A stretch of 64,000 bases of DNA from Mariniblastus sp. (GCA_029251085.1 JAQXDZ010000036.1:1-64000); one strand, 5' to 3'; shown: positions 34,833 to 43,841, numbered from the stretch's first letter. Program-made: numbers and translations. The notes: generated by a model not told the origin, from the sequence alone.

Positions 34833-36437
34833 TCAAAGTTGGGATTTATCGGGAACGACCATCAACAAATCTGCCGCAGCTCGCTGGGCCGCGGTTGTCA
34901 TTGGTTCCACTTTTAAATCTTCTGTAATCTTACCGTCTCGACGAGTCACCCAATTGATCTTTCCCTTGGCCAGTAGCTCCAACTGCCAACTGTTCCCGGG
35001 GGCAATGTCGTTTTTGATACTCGAAGCGACCGCTACCGCCAATTCCGGACTGTCAACCAACAGCCCCATTTCAGTGTTTAAATTGACCGAACGAGGGTCA
35101 ACGTTAAACGACCCGACAAACGTATAGCGACCGTCGAACACCATCGTTTTAGCATGCAATCCAAATTTAGTATCGTATTTCTTTAGCAAAGCCGGACTGA
35201 AAAGTGCTTCTTCTGAGTGATCATCTGGTCGCATCTCAAAAAGTTCGGCACCCGTCTTTATCATCTCCTTCCGCTGCTTTCGATAACCGACAAACGCAGA
35301 CAAATGGTTATCTGATGCCATAGAATTGGTCGACAGCACGATCTTTACCCCTCTCTGGTTTGCAGCCCGCAATGCATCAAACCCACCATCAAGCAAAATC
35401 AAATAAGCACTTTGAATATAGACTTCGCTTTCGGATCGATTCATAATCTTCAAGAGTGTCTTTCCAGTTTGATCGAAGCCAAGTCGATTCTCAGGTTGCC
35501 CCTTGAGCGGTGGGACGGCATCAATTAGTAGCCGGGCATTGCCCCAGTACAACTGGTTCCTGACTGCCTCCCAGGCCGTTTCAAAATTGGCAGGCAGATC
35601 AAAAAAACCGCTCGGATAGTGATCTCGATCCGTCGCAAACTCTACTAGCTCGTCCCAAGCTTTGCGAGACTTTTCAGCATTTGGGACAGATGAAATGACA
35701 TCTTCGATCGGAACCGTCCAGTCACTATTCCAATATTGATCAAACCCGGCAGCAGTAGATTCCACCACTGGCCCGACCGCCAGCAAGTCACGACATCGAA
35801 AGCAGAAAGGGCCGATATATTCAAAATATTCATTGCCGATGTTTCGGCCACCGACGATCGAATAACTACCATCAACTACAAATACCTTGTTGTGCATGCG
35901 GCGATTGAGAACCTTCAAGTCCGAGGCATAGTCCAGCCATCGCATCACCAACGACTTCCCTTTGGGGCCGAACGGTTTGTAGAGACGAACCGAAACATTG
36001 GGGTGAGCTCCGAACGTCGCCAGATATCGCGGATTGGATTCCGTCATAGAGTCGTCAACCAAAACTCGTACGCGTACACCACGATCAGCTGCAGCCATAA
36101 GCCGCTGCATCATTATCTTTCCGGCTTCATCGTTCTTCCATAAAAAATATTGGGCATCAATGCTCGACTCCGCGGCATCGGCTAAGCGTGTTCGCCAAGC
36201 AAGCGCCTGATCGCCGCGGTCGAGCAACAGAAAACCAGACTTGCCCGATTGGTTTTCCGCAGCCAAATTGGCGGTTGCTCCAAGTAACGACCGGGCTGCT
36301 GGCTTTACAGATTCAATCACGGGCTTTTCGACGGAACTGGTTTCAATTGATTTGCGGCAACTCACAACCAAAAGTAGACCAATCGCGGTCAATACCGTTG
36401 CTCGAAACACACCAATTCTTAATCTCGGAAGTCGCAT
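34833..36437 (-). CDS. PLD-family lipoprotein, ClsC/YmdC-like
   Basis: 534 residues from ATG 36437. The start MRLPRLRIGVFRATVLTAIGLLLVVSC gives a lipoprotein signal with Cys near residue 27. Two PLD motifs follow: NRRMHNKVFVVDGSYSIVGGRNIGNEYF and GLHAKTMVFDGRYTFVGSFNVDPRS, and the sequence SIDAQYFLWKNDEAGKIMMQRLMAAADRGVRVRVLVDD is typical of the ClsC (YmdC) group, which makes cardiolipin from phosphatidylglycerol and phosphatidylethanolamine in E. coli. A lipid-anchored location outside the cytoplasmic membrane is implied by the signal, unlike cytoplasmic ClsC. It is 78 bases upstream of cls and 115 bases downstream of the HdeD-family gene. Confidence 0.85.
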   Translation of the reverse strand: MRLPRLRIGVFRATVLTAIGLLLVVSCRKSIETSSVEKPVIESVKPAARSLLGATANLAAENQSGKSGFLLLDRGDQALAWRTRLADAAESSIDAQYFLWKNDEAGKIMMQRLMAAADRGVRVRVLVDDSMTESNPRYLATFGAHPNVSVRLYKPFGPKGKSLVMRWLDYASDLKVLNRRMHNKVFVVDGSYSIVGGRNIGNEYFEYIGPFCFRCRDLLAVGPVVESTAAGFDQYWNSDWTVPIEDVISSVPNAEKSRKAWDELVEFATDRDHYPSGFFDLPANFETAWEAVRNQLYWGNARLLIDAVPPLKGQPENRLGFDQTGKTLLKIMNRSESEVYIQSAYLILLDGGFDALRAANQRGVKIVLSTNSMASDNHLSAFVGYRKQRKEMIKTGAELFEMRPDDHSEEALFSPALLKKYDTKFGLHAKTMVFDGRYTFVGSFNVDPRSVNLNTEMGLLVDSPELAVAVASSIKNDIAPGNSWQLELLAKGKINWVTRRDGKITEDLKVEPMTTAAQRAAADLLMVVPDKSQL

Positions 36438-36552
36438 CTCAACATCCTGCACTGGTTCAAACTATTGCACTTAAGACTTCCCAAAGCTCTGCGACAAAGG
36501 CCGTGCAAGACTTTGAACAAGCACAGGCTAATTTGATTGAACTACTTCGCCG

Positions 36553-37155
36553 CTAACGACTTTCCTCGATGGCCGCTTCCAGTCCAACCTGTCCAATCCT
36601 GCGTATTTGAAAGGCAGCGACAACTTGAATGATTCCACCGAGTAACGACAATCCGCCGAGTACCATTAAATATACTTTCGCGGTTCCAAGTGGATCCATG
36701 ATTAAAATCAGACCTACGATTAGAGCCAAAATTCCACCGACTATCATCGCCCATTCTCCATTCAATTCCTTGCGAACTTGAAAACCGGTGTAAACCCCCA
36801 AGGCTCCGAAAGAAATTGCCATAAAGGCCACAACATACGCTAGAACTTTTACCGTAATCACTGCACCTGCAAGCGGGTGAGCAAAAACGAAGGCTCCGGT
36901 AACAATTTCCAACAAACCCATGATCAAACCACATCCCCATCCCGGCATGTACTTCCGACCAAGAATTGATTTGGCAGTACTGAACAAACCATCAACAAGA
37001 AAATACGCCCCTAAGAACTGAACTAGTACAATTCCAGCAATTCCAGGTTTGAAAAGAAACAAGCCCCCTAAAATGGCAAGTCCGATTCCTCTTAACAAAA
37101 TTAAGAACCATGCGTTGGAGCAAAACTCTTGAAAAGGATTATTAGCTTCTGACAT
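36553..37155 (-). CDS. HdeD-family (DUF308) membrane protein
   Basis: 200 residues with six hydrophobic segments of the HdeD type (WFLILLRGIGLAILGGLFLFKPGIAGIVLVQFLGAYFLVDGLF at the N-terminus, GEWAMIVGGILALIVGLILIMDPLGTAKVYLMVLGGLSLLGGIIQV near the end). E. coli HdeD gives acid resistance at high cell density; the mechanism is unknown. The start ATG 37155 (MSEANNPF) is preferred over 37167. It is the promoter-proximal gene of a minus-strand block with two PLD-family lipid synthases and a stress protein, which suggests an envelope-stress unit. Confidence 0.85.
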   Translation of the reverse strand: MSEANNPFQEFCSNAWFLILLRGIGLAILGGLFLFKPGIAGIVLVQFLGAYFLVDGLFSTAKSILGRKYMPGWGCGLIMGLLEIVTGAFVFAHPLAGAVITVKVLAYVVAFMAISFGALGVYTGFQVRKELNGEWAMIVGGILALIVGLILIMDPLGTAKVYLMVLGGLSLLGGIIQVVAAFQIRRIGQVGLEAAIEESR

Positions 37156-38035
37156 TATTTTCTCCATGCATTTTTTTGCATCCTAGACAGCTAGAACGCG
37201 TTGGCTAGTACGCAGATCGACTTTGCAGGCTATCACATTTTAAGTGGCCTCGAAACCTTGAGAGCGGATTTGAATTGGCGACTTCTAACAGGATTCGACA
37301 ACGCTCCGGAGAACCCGCCTAACCGAAACAGTAATCACTCAAACTTGACTCATTCTCATGATTGAATGAACCTCTCAAATTAAAAATCGACCTACTGCGT
37401 AACTCACTAGAAAACTAAGAAGCAAACCCCTTTAAATTCTCGCCAACGAAACTTTCAATCTTGGTAATCGAATCTGGCATTTCGTGAGTACAGCAGTTTA
37501 AAATTAGCAACGCGCGCGTCTTTGAACTCAACAATTCAGGCTAAATCAATTTGCCTCAATTCAATTTGCCGCAATTCAACCTACTACAGTTCGCTAGTTG
37601 CAACGCAGATCGCGAATTCGAGAAACGCCCTGGCAACATCCAAATGCCGAAACGATTTTCTTCGGACAATGGGACACGCCTCAATCAATCGCGAAAACAA
37701 AAACCAAACGCCTCAACTTCACATAATTTACTTCACATAATTTAAGACTGAAAATAAGTGCCCCAAAAGCCTTCGCACTCAAACACCACCTGTAAGGAGG
37801 GTGCCGGACAGTCAGTGTTTCAGAACTAAATGGTGCCAGCACTAAAGCACTGAGATGATAAATTTTCGCTTTTTCGCGGCAAACAGCCCCCCCAAAACTG
37901 CAATCACCGCCACGACTGGCCCCACTCGCGTTGAAAAGGAAATCTCAGCTGTTTTCGTTTGATTTTTATTGTTTTGAGGGCGATGATTCTTTAACATACG
38001 TGGAGATTTCCAGAACTTTCTTGGGAGACAGTTGC
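37156..38035. other. 880-base AT-rich intergenic region
   Basis: The largest gap in the window. It contains a degenerate 15-base repeat around 37540-37585 (unit close to AATTCAATTTGCCGC) and a 14-base tandem repeat CTTCACATAATTTA x2 near 37718-37745. Two short open frames overlap there (37522-37740, 37551-37745), but their repetitive reading (PQFNL repeated) and lack of a Shine-Dalgarno sequence argue against genes. Confidence 0.45.
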
Positions 38036-38716
38036 ATGCTCTACAATTCGAAAGTGTCTTTATTCTGTTGGTTGGTTGCTTCGCTTGCTTGCAACCATAG
38101 CTTTGCAGATGTGGAAGTCAGTAAAACCGATTCCAAAACATCGGTTGCAGTTCCCAAAACGGAGAACGTGCTCCGCCAGAAAACAAGTAATCTGACCGCT
38201 CCCGATATCGGCATGGCGGTGACACAACCACGGCAATTTTCAAATCCGGTCACCCCGCCGACGCCTCGCTTGAGTTCTTCGAACCTTCAGGCCTCGGTCG
38301 CAACGAATTCGTCTTCGCCGCTCTTCGAAGATTCAAAGCAACAACGGAAATATGAGTCAGTGCTTAATGGAATTCGCAATCTTAAACTGAACGACGGCAA
38401 CGAAGGCACTAGTAACGATTGGTTTGTGGTCGGCGGCGTCGTTGGAAACCAGGCAAACTTTGATGCTTTTCAGGGCGAAGAAGATGTGGCCAGGAGGGTT
38501 GTCGAATTCCTCGAGCAAACCGACAACCGTTGCCAGTGGAAAATATTTTCGAGAGAGACGGATGCGTACACCGCACAAGAAAATGTTTCCAAGGTACAAT
38601 CTGAGTATCAACAGTGGCGGCAGGCACAGATCAACCGCCAAAATGCCATCAGGCGATCGCAGCAGCAAGCAGCAGCCAACGCCTATCGGCGGCGTTGCTC
38701 CTCGGGAAGCGGCTGA
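38036..38716 (+). CDS. Secreted protein of unknown function
   Basis: From ATG 38036 the protein has 226 residues and a signal peptide (MLYNSKVSLFCWLVASLACNHSFA). GGGAGA precedes the ATG, which favours it over the longer frame at 37931. The mature part has a Ser/Thr/Pro-rich stretch (about 25-105), a compact region with NDWFVVGGVVGNQANFDAFQGEEDVARRVVEFLEQTDNRCQWKIFSRETDAYTAQE, and a C-terminal Gln/Arg-rich helix (QSEYQQWRQAQINRQNAIRRSQQQAAANAYRRR). I do not recognise a family. Located just before the SOUL gene but 380 bases apart. Confidence 0.6.
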   Translation: MLYNSKVSLFCWLVASLACNHSFADVEVSKTDSKTSVAVPKTENVLRQKTSNLTAPDIGMAVTQPRQFSNPVTPPTPRLSSSNLQASVATNSSSPLFEDSKQQRKYESVLNGIRNLKLNDGNEGTSNDWFVVGGVVGNQANFDAFQGEEDVARRVVEFLEQTDNRCQWKIFSRETDAYTAQENVSKVQSEYQQWRQAQINRQNAIRRSQQQAAANAYRRRCSSGSG

Positions 38717-39080
38717 CGCTAACCGAATCATCTGCCGTTGGCAGATCTCTCAAAATGATTAAATAGCCTTCCTTCGAATTCAACAGTTCGATTGTCTTGC
38801 CTGCCTTGTTGGCATGTTCCCAAGACGCTAATTGAGTTTTTAGCCTTGGAGCATCCAAATGCCCTATATCAAGGCAGAAAACCCACGAATCCCTGAAGAC
38901 TTATCACAATCAAACGTTGCCCAAGCGTACTTTTTGCAGTTAAAGAAGGGTACATAAGAGGCTTTCCGGCGTTTCGGACCTCGAGAGATCTTAGGGATTC
39001 TGATGCCGGCCACCTTTCTTGGCTTACACGCTCAGGCTTCCGATTTACTAGCCGATTAATTCAACGTTTTGTGGGCAAGC
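38717..39080. other. Intergenic stretch, nothing recognised
   Basis: About 360 bases; no gene or clear regulatory structure seen. Confidence 0.4.
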
Positions 39081-39095
39081 ATGTCAGGAACCAAA

Positions 39096-39677
39096 ATGAC
39101 TTTTTGGATAACCACTTTCACCGTAGTAGCGTTTCTTTTTGTAGGCTGGAAACTGACTGCGAGAGGGAACTACGAGACAGCGGCCTACCAAGTAATCGAC
39201 TCTGATGGCGCCTTCGAACTTCGAGATTACCCAGAAATCATGTTGGTCACGACCGACATGGCCCTAAATTCAAATGGTAACGACGGCAGCTTTGGACGCC
39301 TCTTTCAGTACATCAGCGGCGGCAACGAGGTCGGTCAAAAAGTCAAAATGACGACCCCTGTCTTTATGGAATCCGACGCAACCGGGGCGACTGGCACAAT
39401 GGGTTTTGTCATTCCGCAAAAGGTAGCAGAGTCAACCATTCCTCAACCGACGGGGGCTCGTGTTGAAATTGAGAAAAGAACTGCCGGCAAGTACGCTGTG
39501 TTGCGCTTCAATGGGCGACTGAATGAACGAACTCAGGCGGACAGTGAAGCTAAGTTAATTGACTGGATTGAAGAGCAAGGTTGGGAACGAGAAAACCAGA
39601 CGGAATTTGCCGGCTACGATCCCCCATGGACTCCAAAAATTTTACGGAGAAATGAAACACTAATTCGCCTTAAATAA
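39096..39677 (+). CDS. SOUL family haem-binding protein
   Basis: SOUL/HBP proteins bind haem or free porphyrins. The chain (193 residues from ATG 39096) has an N-terminal membrane anchor or signal (FWITTFTVVAFLFVGWKLTA), then the family core: YETAAYQVIDSDGAFELRDYPEIMLVTTDM, FGRLFQYISGGNEVGQKVKMTTPVFME (the N-x-x-x-x-K-[IV]-x-M-T-T-P-V signature), GTMGFVIPQK and AVLRFNGRLNE. AGGA at 39086-39089 supports ATG 39096; ATG 39081 is an alternative. Its anchored form suggests a role at the envelope. It opens a region rich in flavin and tetrapyrrole-related genes (FAD oxidoreductase, photolyases, haem A synthase, TspO). Confidence 0.88.
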   Translation: MTFWITTFTVVAFLFVGWKLTARGNYETAAYQVIDSDGAFELRDYPEIMLVTTDMALNSNGNDGSFGRLFQYISGGNEVGQKVKMTTPVFMESDATGATGTMGFVIPQKVAESTIPQPTGARVEIEKRTAGKYAVLRFNGRLNERTQADSEAKLIDWIEEQGWERENQTEFAGYDPPWTPKILRRNETLIRLK

Positions 39678-39737
39678 TGCGGGACTTCGAAAGTCCATAC
39701 GCACACCAACCGCTAGAAGAGCTCATAGGAATAATCG

Positions 39738-39902
39738 ATGTTAGGATTTGGTAATAAAACAAAGAAACTCGAAAAGAAATATCAACAACTTCTCGAGGAG
39801 GCATTTCAGCTTTCGACTTCCAATCGCGCCAAGAGCGATGAAAAGACGGCGGAGGCGGAAAAGATTCGCATCCAATTAGATGCATTAAAACAGACGGACT
39901 AG
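39738..39902 (+). CDS. Small Lacal_2735-type (DUF6435-like) protein
   Basis: A 54-residue protein beginning MLGFGNKTKKLEKKYQQLLE and ending DALKQTD, with AGGAA seven bases before the ATG. The pattern (short start, KKLEKKYxxLLEEAxxL, then AEAEKIxxxLDAL) matches the small helical hairpin family seen in many marine bacteria under names such as Lacal_2735. Two amphipathic helices, no membrane segment. Function unknown. It lies 60 bases after the SOUL gene on the same strand. Confidence 0.7.
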   Translation: MLGFGNKTKKLEKKYQQLLEEAFQLSTSNRAKSDEKTAEAEKIRIQLDALKQTD

Positions 39903-40068
39903 GATCTGTTTGGCAGAGAAAATTCTGACCGAATTACCCGCCGTTTATCGGACAAGAACAAATCGGTCACATGAGCGATCGCTTTGAGAAACGAGTTAAT
40001 TTGCACCATGATTTTCAGTCTACTTGGAAGCAGTCCGCTTTTGAATTTTTGATTTGGTAAGTATTAGC

Positions 40069-40326
40069 ATGTCCTCCATTAATCGCTTTTCTCTCAACCG
40101 CCCTGATTACGTCTTGACACTCGTCGAGAAACCAACAGGCTGGAAACCCCGAAATTACTTCGAAAAACCGCGACAGGCGGTAATCCTGTCCCGCCATCCG
40201 GTTGCCAGCTACGCTGAGGCACACGATGATCTTGTGCGATGCAATCGGCTCGCCCTAAGACATTCCCTAGGACAGTGGGCGGTGATTGAGACAGCAGGCG
40301 CTGAGTCTCACCAAGAGATCGAATAG
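40069..40326 (+). CDS. Small conserved-looking protein, unknown function
   Basis: 85 residues from ATG 40069 (MSSINRFSLNRPDYVLTLVEKPTGW). The centre reads ILSRHPVASYAEAHDDLVRCNRLALRHSLGQWAVIE, compact and mixed alpha/beta, without signal peptide. The frame opens at a TTG 15 bases earlier, less likely as a start. It ends 11 bases before the 3' end of the convergent FAD oxidoreductase gene. I do not recognise a family. Confidence 0.55.
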   Translation: MSSINRFSLNRPDYVLTLVEKPTGWKPRNYFEKPRQAVILSRHPVASYAEAHDDLVRCNRLALRHSLGQWAVIETAGAESHQEIE

Positions 40327-40337
40327 CGATGGCGGAG

Positions 40338-41603
40338 TTAAGCCGGACGCAGTGATGTGACCAACCGTTCCGCAGTCATTCGCCCAGAGCGCAAGGCTCC
40401 TTCTAGTGATGCCGTCTCTAAATAGTCACCACAGAGTAGAATGTTGCCACGCCGGGTGCTGTCGAGTTCCTTGCGATTGAAGTGCGCGGGATTCGCTGAG
40501 GGCAGGGCGTAGGGTATTGAATAAGTTTTCAGATGTTGCCATTGATCGACTGTCTTTCCAAACCAGTCTCTGGCCTGACAGACAACCTCATTTCTCAAAC
40601 TGTCTTCACAATCGTCGTTTATCGCTCCCAGGCAACTGATTGAAATCAGTGACTTTCCAGCTGGAGCACACTTTGGATCGACTAGACTGGGCACGCACAT
40701 ATTGTTAATCGGACCGGTTCCCTCACCATTCAAGATTAGCATTGGCTGCTCGACGGGTGATTTTTCTGAACCGAAATAGAAACAGGTGACGCCGTGCGGT
40801 TCTAAAGGCTCCGTTTCCAAATCGAGCAATTGGCTGACCACTCGCTCAGGACAGGCCATAACAACCCGAGAGGCTGTAATCTGCTCGCCGTCTTTCATTT
40901 CAATGGTGTTTGTTTCGGGATCGATGCGCTTCACCTCAGCATTGACACGAATTGCCTCGTTCGGCAGGCCAGAGGCAAGTTGCCGAGGTATCGCCTCCAT
41001 CCCCCCCGATGGAATGGCTGCATCGCCTGAGGAGAACATGCGAAAAACTAGATCAAATTTACGCGTCGATGTCGCTAATTCTGGCTCTAAGAAAACGCCG
41101 CCGAGAAACGGTTTGAAAAATCGATCGATAAAACCGCTTGAGAATCCCTCTGATTTTAACCGTTCAAGCGTCGATGTTTCTGGGCGGGTGTAAAGGTCTT
41201 CGATTGCTCCACGGCAAGAGTTGATCTTCAGCCTCGCTAAACGCAACTTGTCACCGAAGGAAGCAACAGGAGACTTCAACGTCGAAAACAACTTTCGTGG
41301 CCGACGAATCGGATCAACGAACTGGTGCAACTCTCCCCGATAACGGATCAAAGCCCCGGGCTCGTAATTTTTTAGCTGGAGCGATTCGAAATCTAAAAGT
41401 TCACGTGCCTCTGGATAAGCGGTCAGCAAAATCTGAAACCCACGGTCCAGAGAAAAACCATCGACAACGTCAGTACGAATACGACCGCCGACCGCTTCAG
41501 AACATTCCAAAATCAAACTTGAAACGCCGCTATCGTGTAGATGCTTGGCACAGGAAAGTCCAGCGACACCACCTCCGATGATAACGACTTGCGGTGACGA
41601 CAT
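40338..41603 (-). CDS. FAD-dependent amine-oxidase/protoporphyrinogen-oxidase-like enzyme
   Basis: 421 residues from ATG 41603. The Rossmann dinucleotide motif GGGVAGLSCAKHLHDSG (about residues 9-25) with the following EAVGGRIRTD and a C-terminal GDYLETASLEGALRSG FAD-binding motif are those of the amine oxidase/phytoene desaturase/PPO superfamily. Segments RFFKPFLGGVFLEPEL and AIPSGGMEAIPRQLA fit the subgroup annotated as NAD(P)/FAD-dependent oxidoreductases. Substrate unknown: carotenoid, porphyrin or amine are all possible. It follows the ECF sigma gene by 99 bases on the same strand, with AGAAGA before the start, and is probably in its operon. Confidence 0.82.
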   Translation of the reverse strand: MSSPQVVIIGGGVAGLSCAKHLHDSGVSSLILECSEAVGGRIRTDVVDGFSLDRGFQILLTAYPEARELLDFESLQLKNYEPGALIRYRGELHQFVDPIRRPRKLFSTLKSPVASFGDKLRLARLKINSCRGAIEDLYTRPETSTLERLKSEGFSSGFIDRFFKPFLGGVFLEPELATSTRKFDLVFRMFSSGDAAIPSGGMEAIPRQLASGLPNEAIRVNAEVKRIDPETNTIEMKDGEQITASRVVMACPERVVSQLLDLETEPLEPHGVTCFYFGSEKSPVEQPMLILNGEGTGPINNMCVPSLVDPKCAPAGKSLISISCLGAINDDCEDSLRNEVVCQARDWFGKTVDQWQHLKTYSIPYALPSANPAHFNRKELDSTRRGNILLCGDYLETASLEGALRSGRMTAERLVTSLRPA

Positions 41604-41702
41604 TTTCTTCTGCGTGTGAAACAAGGGGGACGCCTACCTAGCAAACAAATCAAAATGACTGGATGCCTCAGCATTATCAAAGCAATCGGACGATTGCCCG
41701 AT

Positions 41703-42344
41703 CTAGTTTAATTCAGTCTGAGAAATTCCCTCGGGCTGCATGAGTTCACGCAACCTGCGAATAGCCCGCAAATAACGCATCGAGGCCGCAGGTTCCGAGA
41801 GGTTCAGAATCTTACTGATTTCCTGGTTTGTTAAATGTTCATAGTGCCGCATGATGATGATCTCGGAATCTCTCTCTTCCAATTGAGAAATTGAATGTTC
41901 TATTTTTTTCGCGAGCTCTTTCTGTAACGCCGCAGCAGCAGGCGTAATTTTTGAATCCCCTAAAAGCGAAGCGAGTTGGATTGACGATTGATCATGTCCG
42001 CCGGGAGCAAACAGTTGCTGTTCTCTGTCAACTGATCGTTTCGCTGAAACTCGGTGCCTTCGGTGCGCGTCAATGATTCGGTCTTTCGCAATCTGCCTAA
42101 GCCAAAGATGAAACGGCATTACCGGAGTTTCCAGATAACGCTGGAGTCGACGGTTTGCTTCGACGAGAACGTCCTGCACAACATCGCTGACGTCGACTCG
42201 ATTTTGAACCTTCTTATCCAGTCGCATTCTCACCAAATGGTTCAACGAATTCCGATGGCGATCCATCAGTTGGTTCACTGCGGAGTGGTCGCCGGCCTTG
42301 GCGTTCGCAATGAGTTGCTCAGTCTGAGGAGATTGGGGCCACAT
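41703..42344 (-). CDS. ECF-type sigma factor (planctomycete type)
   Basis: 213 residues from ATG 42344 (MWPQSPQTEQLIANAKAGDHSAVNQLMDRHRNSLNHLVRMRLD). Region 2 includes RVDVSDVVQDVLVEANRRLQRYLETPVMPFHLWLRQIAKDRIIDAHRRH, and region 4 SISQLEERDSEIIIMRHYEHLTNQEISKILNLSEPAASMRYLRAIRRLRELM, both typical of the planctomycete sigma-70 family. No anti-sigma gene of zinc-binding ChrR/RsiW type follows; instead a membrane M48-like protein precedes it and a FAD enzyme follows. Two perfect 20-base repeats lie immediately upstream (42362-42401), suggesting dedicated control. Its position in a photolyase-rich region makes it the candidate regulator of the island (inference). Confidence 0.9.
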   Translation of the reverse strand: MWPQSPQTEQLIANAKAGDHSAVNQLMDRHRNSLNHLVRMRLDKKVQNRVDVSDVVQDVLVEANRRLQRYLETPVMPFHLWLRQIAKDRIIDAHRRHRVSAKRSVDREQQLFAPGGHDQSSIQLASLLGDSKITPAAAALQKELAKKIEHSISQLEERDSEIIIMRHYEHLTNQEISKILNLSEPAASMRYLRAIRRLRELMQPEGISQTELN

Positions 42345-42361
42345 GGTTATCACCGAGTAAA

Positions 42362-42401
42362 GGGTTTAAATTTGATCGAATGGGTTTAAATTTGATCGAA
42401 T
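42362..42401. repeat. Two perfect 20-bp tandem repeats upstream of the sigma gene
   Basis: GGGTTTAAATTTGATCGAAT occurs twice without spacer, ending 18 bases before the sigma start codon on the minus strand. Each unit contains the palindrome TTTAAA. Either a pair of operator sites or a recent slippage duplication. Confidence 0.75.
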
Positions 42402-42435
42402 CTCTGCAAAAACTAAAAATTGACCGATCTCTCAT

Positions 42436-43593
42436 CTAATCAATTGGCAGCATCGTCCACAGTTCGGGGCGGCCAACATTGCAGTGAACCGCCCGAGACA
42501 AAACTCCGAAACAAGCCCAGGAAAAAAACAGTGAAGTCCGAGCCACGTTCCAAGCGGCAGGGCCCTGTTGGGGCAAAACATCTCGGCGGCTGACACTGGG
42601 AACAGGATGAAAGATCGTTTCGATCCATCGGGGACGCGAATGTTCGCCATCCTGCATCTGATTAAACGAATCAGCTGCGTTTAAAATCAGCTCTTTCGGT
42701 GTCCCATGCTCGCTGAGCGAATGATCGATCTGCAGAGACGCGTTACGGCTCAATGTTGGAAGTGTCAACAGGCCGAGAAAAGACCAAAGCGTAAAGCCGC
42801 AAATTGTATTGGCAAAGGCGGCAACCGAATCCACACCTGCGTTGGGAAGTTGCGTACACACAATGAAACCTAATAAGTTCCAAACACCCGCAAATGCGAG
42901 TCCCCGATAATAACTACCGCTGTTAAACGCAATAGCTCGTCGAGCGATCACCGTCGCTAATTCTGCTCGCGACATCGTTTCTATCCAAGCCTGAGGAATC
43001 ACGATTGTTGCTCCGTTGCCGAAACCAATAATGCCTCCCGTGAAACCGACATCTCGATGTCGGACGACGATAATATTTGGCACGAAGATTTGCCAGGACT
43101 GAATCAACGTCAAGCAGTCGAGCAGTTTGTTTGAACCTGCAAGCGATTCAACACGTCGAAGCCTCATGGATTGATTGCGGAGAATGAAGCAGAAGCCGAT
43201 GGCGAGAACAACCATCGAAATTGCTCCGCGTAACCCCACCCATCTACCGAAGACCAAAATCAACCACGCGAAGGCAATGAACAACAGCGATTGCCCAACC
43301 GCCGCCCGAAAATAGCTGAAAAGCCAACGGCCAAAAGATTCTTCTGATTTTAAAAAACTCTTCGGAAGTCGGTAACCACCGAGAAAATCGAATGGTGCCA
43401 ACCAAGCAATGAAGAGCAGAGCCAAAAAGGAAAGCTGGATCAGATCTGTCGTCCCAAAACTGGTGGATCGCGACAGCAACCGAGATGGCAACCCCATCAC
43501 CAAAGCAATGGTACAAATCGTAACAAGCGACCCGACACCGCAAATTCCTAACCATAGCCTGGCGCGGGCGTAAGTCATTGCTGGTTTGGTCAT
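42436..43593 (-). CDS. Membrane protein resembling M48 peptidase, zinc site lost
   Basis: 385 residues from ATG 43593, with four or more hydrophobic segments (LWLGICGVGSLVTICTIALVMGL, LIQLSFLALLFIAWLAPFDFLGG, SYFRAAVGQSLLFIAFAWLILVFG, GAISMVVLAIGFCFIL). The middle reads NIIVVRHRDVGFTGGIIGFGNGATIVIPQAWIETMSRAELATVIARRAIAFNSGSYYRGL, which follows the M48 (HtpX/Ste24) layout where VLAHExxH should stand, but here it is VIARRAIAF, without His or Glu ligands. The trailing SEHGTPKELILNAADSFNQMQ...IFHPVPSVSRR likewise mimics the M48 ADxxA and HPxxxxR ends. It is probably a catalytically dead membrane relative. It precedes the sigma gene by 91 bases, so it may act as its membrane-bound partner. Confidence 0.6.
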   Translation of the reverse strand: MTKPAMTYARARLWLGICGVGSLVTICTIALVMGLPSRLLSRSTSFGTTDLIQLSFLALLFIAWLAPFDFLGGYRLPKSFLKSEESFGRWLFSYFRAAVGQSLLFIAFAWLILVFGRWVGLRGAISMVVLAIGFCFILRNQSMRLRRVESLAGSNKLLDCLTLIQSWQIFVPNIIVVRHRDVGFTGGIIGFGNGATIVIPQAWIETMSRAELATVIARRAIAFNSGSYYRGLAFAGVWNLLGFIVCTQLPNAGVDSVAAFANTICGFTLWSFLGLLTLPTLSRNASLQIDHSLSEHGTPKELILNAADSFNQMQDGEHSRPRWIETIFHPVPSVSRRDVLPQQGPAAWNVARTSLFFSWACFGVLSRAVHCNVGRPELWTMLPID

Positions 43594-43841
43594 CGATGTA
43601 AGCTTTCGTAGAAAAATACGCCCTTGGATTTTTTTAACCGAGTAATGTGTTTGTAAAGTAACGGTTTTCTCGCTTTTCTTTGGATAAAACATCTTTAATC
43701 TGACATGCTAAATTTCCAAATTCTGTTGACTTTTGGACGGTTTTTGACCTACGCAGGTCGCAAAGCGTCCGAAACATCCCAATTCTCCCCCTGTGGTGAC
43801 CACCCCTTAAAAAAAACAGGTTTTTCAACCGAGAACTAGTT

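Noticed and set aside
36188-36556. Plus-strand open frame of 122 codons
   Set aside because: Antisense to the PLD-family gene; composition is that of a complementary strand.
37522-37745. Two overlapping open frames in the large gap
   Set aside because: They arise from degenerate repeats; no Shine-Dalgarno sequence; kept only as a repeat finding.
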